Of a stretch of 64,000 nt of DNA, positions 58,463-64,000 are shown piece after piece (the first letter of the stretch is position 1; the number at the start of each line of letters is the position of its first letter). A program made the position numbers and the translations under genes. This DNA is from CAWGMT01 sp963823675 (GTDB lineage Bacteria; Planctomycetota; Planctomycetia; Isosphaerales; Isosphaeraceae), in the NCBI GenBank assembly GCA_963823675.1, contig CAWGMT010000015.1, forward strand, positions 1 through 64,000. Reading direction: 5' to 3'. The notes below the pieces were generated by a model. The model was not told the origin of the DNA. It saw nothing but the letters and a program-made list of their open reading frames with translations, and did not search any database.

Positions 58463-61400
58463 ATGACATTCTCGTCCTCCAGCGTTCGGACAGATGGCCG
58501 CCGCAGAATCAATCAGCCGAAGAAGCTGCCCCCCTCTCACCGTTTACGTCGCCGCGGTCAACCGTGCTGGGTCGAGCGTCTCGAAGAACGGACGCTGCTC
58601 GCCGGGGTCACCTTCACCGATGTGGCGAACTGGGCCGCGGTAGGCCCGGCGCCGAACACGAATGGGCAGGAGGTAAACATCCCCGCCGAAATGGGCGGGG
58701 GGCCCAATGCCGTGACCGGCGGCATCGAGGCGATCGCGGTCAATCCAGGCAACGCCAAGAATGTATTCGTCGGAGGCGTCAACGGAGGCGTGTGGGAGAC
58801 GACCAACATCACGGCCAACCCCGTGGCCTGGGTCCCGTTGACCGACCAATCTTCTTCCCTCCAGATTTCTTCGCTCCAATTCGATCCCACCGATGCGAGC
58901 AATCAGACCATCGTGGCGGGCATTGGTAACATCAGCAACCTTTACGTCAATTTGGGACCGATGACGGGCCTCTTGAAGACGACTAACGGTGGCGCTACGT
59001 GGACGCAATTGGGCAACGCGCCGCTCGCGGCCGGTGGTCTGCAAGGAGAAGTCGTTTCGGCTGTGCTTCCTCGCGGCAACACGATCCTGGTCGGGGTGCG
59101 CACGACCGGCGCTAGCTGCTGCGGCTTCACACCTGCTGTGAACTCGCCCCAGCCGGGCCTCTTCCGATCGATCGATGGCGGTCAATCGTTTCAGCTCATT
59201 TCGGGCCTGAACAACTTGGGCAACGGCCAGGTGCTCGACGTGGCCGGCGACCCGAGCGACGCCAACCGCGCCTACGTGGTGGTGGGCGGCGCCACGGGGG
59301 GCATCTTCCGCACCGACGACCTGGGAGCCCACTGGACCAACGTGACCAATCTTGCCGCGATCACCACCCAGCTTACCAGCAGCACTTTCACCAACGCCAG
59401 GCTCGCTGTCAGCGCCGCGGCGCCGAATCCGGTCTACCTGGCCATCGCGGATAGCGGCCAGTTGTCCGGCGTTTTTTGGTCGTCAAATCTGGGCGTTATG
59501 TGGACAGCCATGGACCTACCGCTAACTCCCGACACCAACTCCGTCAGTAGCGGGGCCAAGCAGGGCATCAACCCCGGCGGACAGGCGTCCGCGAATCTCA
59601 CGATCGCCGCCGATCCAACCAATCCGAATCTGGTGTACATCGCCGGCGACCGCCAGCCGGACGATGGCGCCGGATCCTCGCCGTTCCCCCCCAATAGCGT
59701 TGGAGCGATCAACTACAGTGCCCGCATCTTCCGCGGCAATACCTCGATCGCACCCACTGGTCAGCCTCAAGCAGTTCCTTCGCCGCAATGGACGCCTCTG
59801 ACGGACAATGGCACCGAGCCCATCGGCCCCGGCGCCGATCCCGGTTCCGCGCCGCATGCCGATTCGCGGGCCATGGTCATCGACAACGGCGAGCTCCTTT
59901 ACTCTGGCGACGGCGGTATCTTCGAGGAGACCAGCCCGACCACCACCACCGGCACCTGGGTTTCGGTGAATGGCGCCCCAAATGGTCCCAATAACGGACT
60001 CCAGGTGGCGCAGTTCTTCGGCATCTCCTATGACAGCCTTTCCAACATCATCTTGGGCGGCGCCCAGGACGTGGGTACTCCTCAGCAATCCGCCAGCGGC
60101 TCCATGGTCTATCAAGATCAAACAGGGAGCGACGGGCCAGGCACCGCGGTGGATGACCTGACCTCGACCACGCAATCGGCCCGCTATATCGGCGGCACCC
60201 GGTTCTATTACAACAGCGCCAACAGCAACATCGGCACAAACATTCCCGTTGTCCCATCGCCGACGGGGCTCTACAGCCCGCCAGGCGGGTTGAACGGTTT
60301 CAATAATTTCACGTCTGTGGCGGTGAGCACTGTCGCCCCGCCCAGCGGCCAGTCGGCCCTTGTCGTCATCAACAACGGGACCAACCCCGCAATGCCTGGT
60401 GTTTCCGGAATCTTTGATTCGACGAACGCCGGCATCGCCCTGACCACGGGTGCCATCAACTATACACAGATTCCCACCGGAGCCGGTTGGACCGGCGTCA
60501 ACGAGTTAATCTCGACCCGGTACCCGGCCATAACCATCGGGGGCATGCTGGGTGGCATGGCCAATCAGAATGTGATCTATGCCGGATCGGGAAACCAGGT
60601 GTTCCTGCGCACCGCGGCGACCGGCCCGGGCGCGACCCTGACCGCCACCGCGGCGCTGCCGGCCGGCGCGGGGACGATCCAGAGCGTGGCCACGGACCCG
60701 GACAACTGGATGATCGCCTATGCCACCGACGGCAGCAATGTTTATATGACGACCGACGCCGGCGCCACTGGTCAACCATCACGGGAAACCTCAGCGACAA
60801 TAATGTGCACACGGTTACCGCGGTCGATGGGACTGGAGCGAATGCGGGCGTTAGCGCCGTCCTCGTCGGTGAAACCGATGGCGTCTTCCGCGAGCTGTCC
60901 AGCGATCCGGACGTCTGGGCGAAATTCGGATCTAACTTCCCCAATTCGAGCGTTTGGGGCGTCACCTACAGTAGTGTCGCCAACGGCGTCCTTGTGGCCG
61001 GCACCAGCGGCCGCGGCGCCTTTGAACTGCAAGACGCCAACGACACCCTCTTTTCCACCGGCCTGTCGCCGATCCTGGTAGAGGGTCGCCAATCCGATAA
61101 CGTCGAGGTGGCCACGTTCACCGACCCGAGTGCGCCGCCCGACACCGATCCCGCAGCCTACTACGGCGTGACGATCTTCTGGGGCGATGGCTCCTCCTCG
61201 GCCGGGACCGTCATGCGCGACGCCAGCGGTGTTTTCCATGTAACCGGCTCGCATACTTACGCCGAGGAAGGAATGGACGTGATCACCACGGAGATCACGG
61301 GTGGAGGCGTGACCACGAGCGCGGTCACGGCCACCGCGACCGTGCTCGACGCCCCGCTGACCGGCTCGGAGGGCGCCGAGATCACCGGCGTCGAGGGCAA

Positions 61401-64000
61401 CCCGACGCCGCCCACCGTCCTGCTCGGGACCTTCACCGATGCCAACGCGTTCGCCACCGTCGCCGACTACCTGCCCCTTCCCACCGGCAACGGGGGTTCG
61501 GTTGTGGTCAACTGGGGCGACGGCTCGGCGCCACAACCCCTGGCCGCCGGCAACCTCACCGAGATCGGCACGCCCGCCGGCGTGAGCTGGAACGTCAACG
61601 CCTCCCACACCTACGCCGAGGAGGGAATCTTTGCCTACACGGTCACGGTGACCGATGACGGCGGCGCCGCCACCACCATCACCGGCTCGGCCATCATCGC
61701 CGACGCCTCGCTGACCGCGGGCCCGGCGAGTATGCTGATGGCCAACACCGGCGTCGCACTGCCAGGCACCACGGTCGTCGGCAGCTTCGACGACGCCAAT
61801 CCCGCAGCGCCCATCGCCGACTTCACGGCTACGATCGATTGGGAAGACGGGTCGCCGGATTCGATCGGGATCATCACCCAACCGGGCGGCGTCGGCATGC
61901 CTTTCGACGTGACCGACGGCCACACCTACGCCACGTTCGGCACTTACGCCATCACGATCGTAGTCAAAGACGTCGGCGGCTCCACGGTCACACTCACTGG
62001 CGCGGCCGGCGCCGAGACGGTCACCGTCACCGACAAACCGGTCACCGGCTCGACCAAGAACTTTACTGCGGTCGAGGGCGAGAACACCGGCTTGTTCGTG
62101 CTGGCGACCTTCGAGGACCCCGACACCCTGGCGAGCCTCTCCGACGTCAACGCCGCCCTCGCCGTCGGCGGCTGGGGCGACACGACTCCGGGCGTCCCGG
62201 GCGTCCAGCTCGTGGTCCAGCAGACCGGCGTCGATCCGGCCAACGGCGATCCGATCTTCGAGGTCCTGGGCAGCCACACCTACGCCGAGGAGACACCCCT
62301 GGGCATGCCCGATCCCCTCGGCGTCATCATCACCACTCTCGGTCATATGACGACCCCGCTTAACAGCCCCTCCGGCGGAGGGGTCAACGTCCTCGACGCC
62401 GAGCTCACCGGCTCGGCCGGCACCGAGATCACCGGCGTCGAGGGAAGCCCGACGGGCACCGTCCTCTTGGGCAGCTTCGTCGACTCCAACCAGGCCGCCA
62501 CCGTCGCCGACTTCACCGCAGGCGGCGGCACGGTGGTCGTCTCATGGGGCGACAGCTCGGTGCCAGAGACCCTGCCCGCCGGCGACCTCGCCACGATCGG
62601 CACCCCCGACGGCGTTGCCTGGACCATCAGCGCCGCCCACACCTACACCGAGGAGGGGACCTACTCCTACACGGTCACTGTGACCGATGATGGCGGGGCG
62701 TCCACGATCGTGGCCGGCTCGGCCATCATCGCCGATGCGCCGCTGTCGGCCGCGGGCCTCGTGCAGCCGGTCGTCGCCCAGGACGAGCCGACCATCTTTC
62801 CGCTTCCGGTCTTCTCACCCCCCCTCTTCAACGGGCCTGTCGCCGTCTTCAGCGACGGCAATCCCCTACCACCAGCGGGCTCGTCTTCGATCGCCGACTT
62901 CACGGCCGAGATCGACTGGGGCGACGGCACCCCGAAGGCATTCGGCACGATCGTGTCCACGAGTAACTCGGCGGCGACCTACGAGGTGACCGGGTCGCAC
63001 ACCTACGCTGATGCGGGGCCGACCGGAAAATACAATATCCAGGTCTTCGTCACCGACGACGGCGGCTCCGCCCTGACCATCGACAACACGGCGACCGTCA
63101 CCGACAACCCGATCACCGTCACAGGAATTCTCAATCCCAAGAGTGATAGCGGCCTGTCGACCGGCACTCCCGACACTACGAACGTCAACCAGCCCGATTT
63201 CTTCGGCACCGTCTTGGCGACCCTGCCCAACATGACGATGACACCCGAAGCCTATGCACACGTGATGCTCTTCGCGATGAATCTCGCCAACGGTGTCACC
63301 GTGCAAATCGGCACGGTCCAGGCCGGCAGCGACGGCTCGTGGAACATCAAGTCCCAGGTGGCGCTGACAGATGGCCATTACGAGATCATGGCAAACGCCA
63401 CGGACCAGTTCGGCGAAACGGCCGTGGTCGGCGACGTCATCACAGCCAACCTCTTGATCGACACCACCGGCCCGGTGATCGACGGTCTGTTCTTCAACCG
63501 GCTCAACGGCCAGGTTGACTACATCATCAAAGACCCGGTCAATCCCGACGGCAGTGCCCCCTCGGGAGTCTGGGTCAACACGCTGCTCGACTCGTCCAAC
63601 TACCTCTTGACCAAGGTGCACGCCAACAAGGCGTATCCCGGCAAGTGGATCGTGACCAACGTGACGGCAACCCCCGACCCGGCGATTCCGTTTGCCTATG
63701 ACGTCGCCGTGACCTTCAACAGCGGGGCCGTTATCCAGGGGGGCTTCTACCTGTTCACCATCCGCGATTCGAGCGACGGCAACTCGTCGGTGCAGGACCT
63801 CGCCGAGAACCATCTCGACGGCGAATTCTTCGGCTCGTTCCCCTCGGGCAACGGCATCAACGGCAGCGATTTCGTGGCCGAGCTTCAGGGGTATCACAAC
63901 AAGATCTTCGCCCCCCAGACCATCCTCGGGACCGCCTTCGCCGGCAATGGCGGCGACGGCGGCCCTCCGGTGGCGCCGGTGCACAGCGGCATCTTCGTGG
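58463..64000 (+). CDS. Giant surface protein: beta-propeller-like N-part and PKD-type repeats, one frameshift, runs off the window
   Basis: At least 1,840 residues. The N-terminus has the planctomycete export signature (RRRGQPCWVERLEERTLLAG). The first ~750 residues carry recurrent Asp-box/VPS10-like blades (LLKTTNGGATWTQLG, FRSIDGGQSFQLIS, FRTDDLGAHWTNV). At about 60770 one base is missing: after TDAGAT the frame must shift to continue WSTITGNLSDNN; otherwise the protein ends at 61081. Then come about six PKD/Ig-like repeats, each ~118 residues, marked by WGDGS and SHTYAEEG (near 61251, 61606, 61921, 62275, 62637, 62998). The end lies beyond 64000. Likely cell-surface adhesion; precise role unknown. 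Confidence 0.82.

Noticed and set aside
60772..62346. 524-codon minus-strand ORF opposite the giant surface protein
   Set aside because: It is rich in Gly, Asp, Arg and Val with no motif; the plus strand carries clear PKD repeats. It is an antisense shadow.

Overview
The window reads as a planctomycete contig (Isosphaeraceae/Gemmataceae-like) with a foreign 5' end. Planctomycete hallmarks from about 5.8 kb onward are a PEP-CTERM secreted protein, an ECF sigma factor next to a Hanks-type Ser/Thr kinase, a DUF1670 fragment, two giant secreted proteins with LEPR-XLL-like N-termini (LEGRMLLS, LEERTLLAG), and REP-associated transposase (RAYT) remnants. The first ~5.79 kb is instead very GC-rich and actinobacterial in gene content (ABC exporter, sensor kinase/LuxR regulator pair, alpha/beta hydrolase, TetR regulator, lipoprotein). 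Nearly every gene there is broken by frameshifts, and both genes at the boundary stop abruptly at ~5790. This is most simply an assembly chimera; a decayed transferred block is the alternative.

The central feature (8.1-40.05 kb) is a set of six directly oriented attachment-site-like repeats, named A to F. Each has a conserved anticodon-loop core (TTTTGAG flanked by CCGGA/TCCGG) of a tRNA-Leu(CAA). Four of them (B, C, E, F) carry the whole tRNA 3' part from the D-loop on, but lack the 5' acceptor half. In all six, the stretch from the core to a distal pair of hexamers spaced 11 bp apart is exactly 160 bp, even where the sequence has diverged. In A and D the tRNA side is replaced by an inverted copy of the core arm, giving a symmetric site. 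No intact recombinase lies among them; only fragments remain.

The segments between repeats are: A-B (1.9 kb) an overlapping gene pair, unknown protein plus PIN-like nuclease; B-C (6.5 kb) kinase fragment, PEP-CTERM protein, ECF sigma/kinase pair and a possible group II intron remnant; C-D (20 kb) a defence island with a tmRNA 3' fragment, an IetAS-like AAA ATPase/subtilase pair, an integrase fragment, an HD-Hsp90-like ATPase, and a four-gene leftward operon (type III-like Res and Mod, ParE-UvrD helicase, DUF262-HNH), followed by a truncated giant helicase; D-E (1.3 kb) an HNH endonuclease with a small partner; E-F (2.2 kb) an orphan protein and a DUF433/DUF5615 toxin-antitoxin pair. I read this as an accretion array of tRNA-targeted cassettes that carry defence and toxin-antitoxin modules and are moved, if at all, by a recombinase encoded elsewhere.

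From 40 to 64 kb: a truncated sigma factor with its anti-sigma-like partner, small proteins, a truncated sigma-54 activator, a tight operon MFS / SLC13-ArsB-like permease / MFS / metallophosphoesterase, a tandem OB-fold-like secreted protein, a second copy of the truncated giant helicase, RAYT debris, an S53 (sedolisin) surface protease bracketed by 124-bp direct repeats, and a giant PKD-repeat surface protein that runs off the window end. All calls are from reading motifs in the translated sequence; no database search was run.
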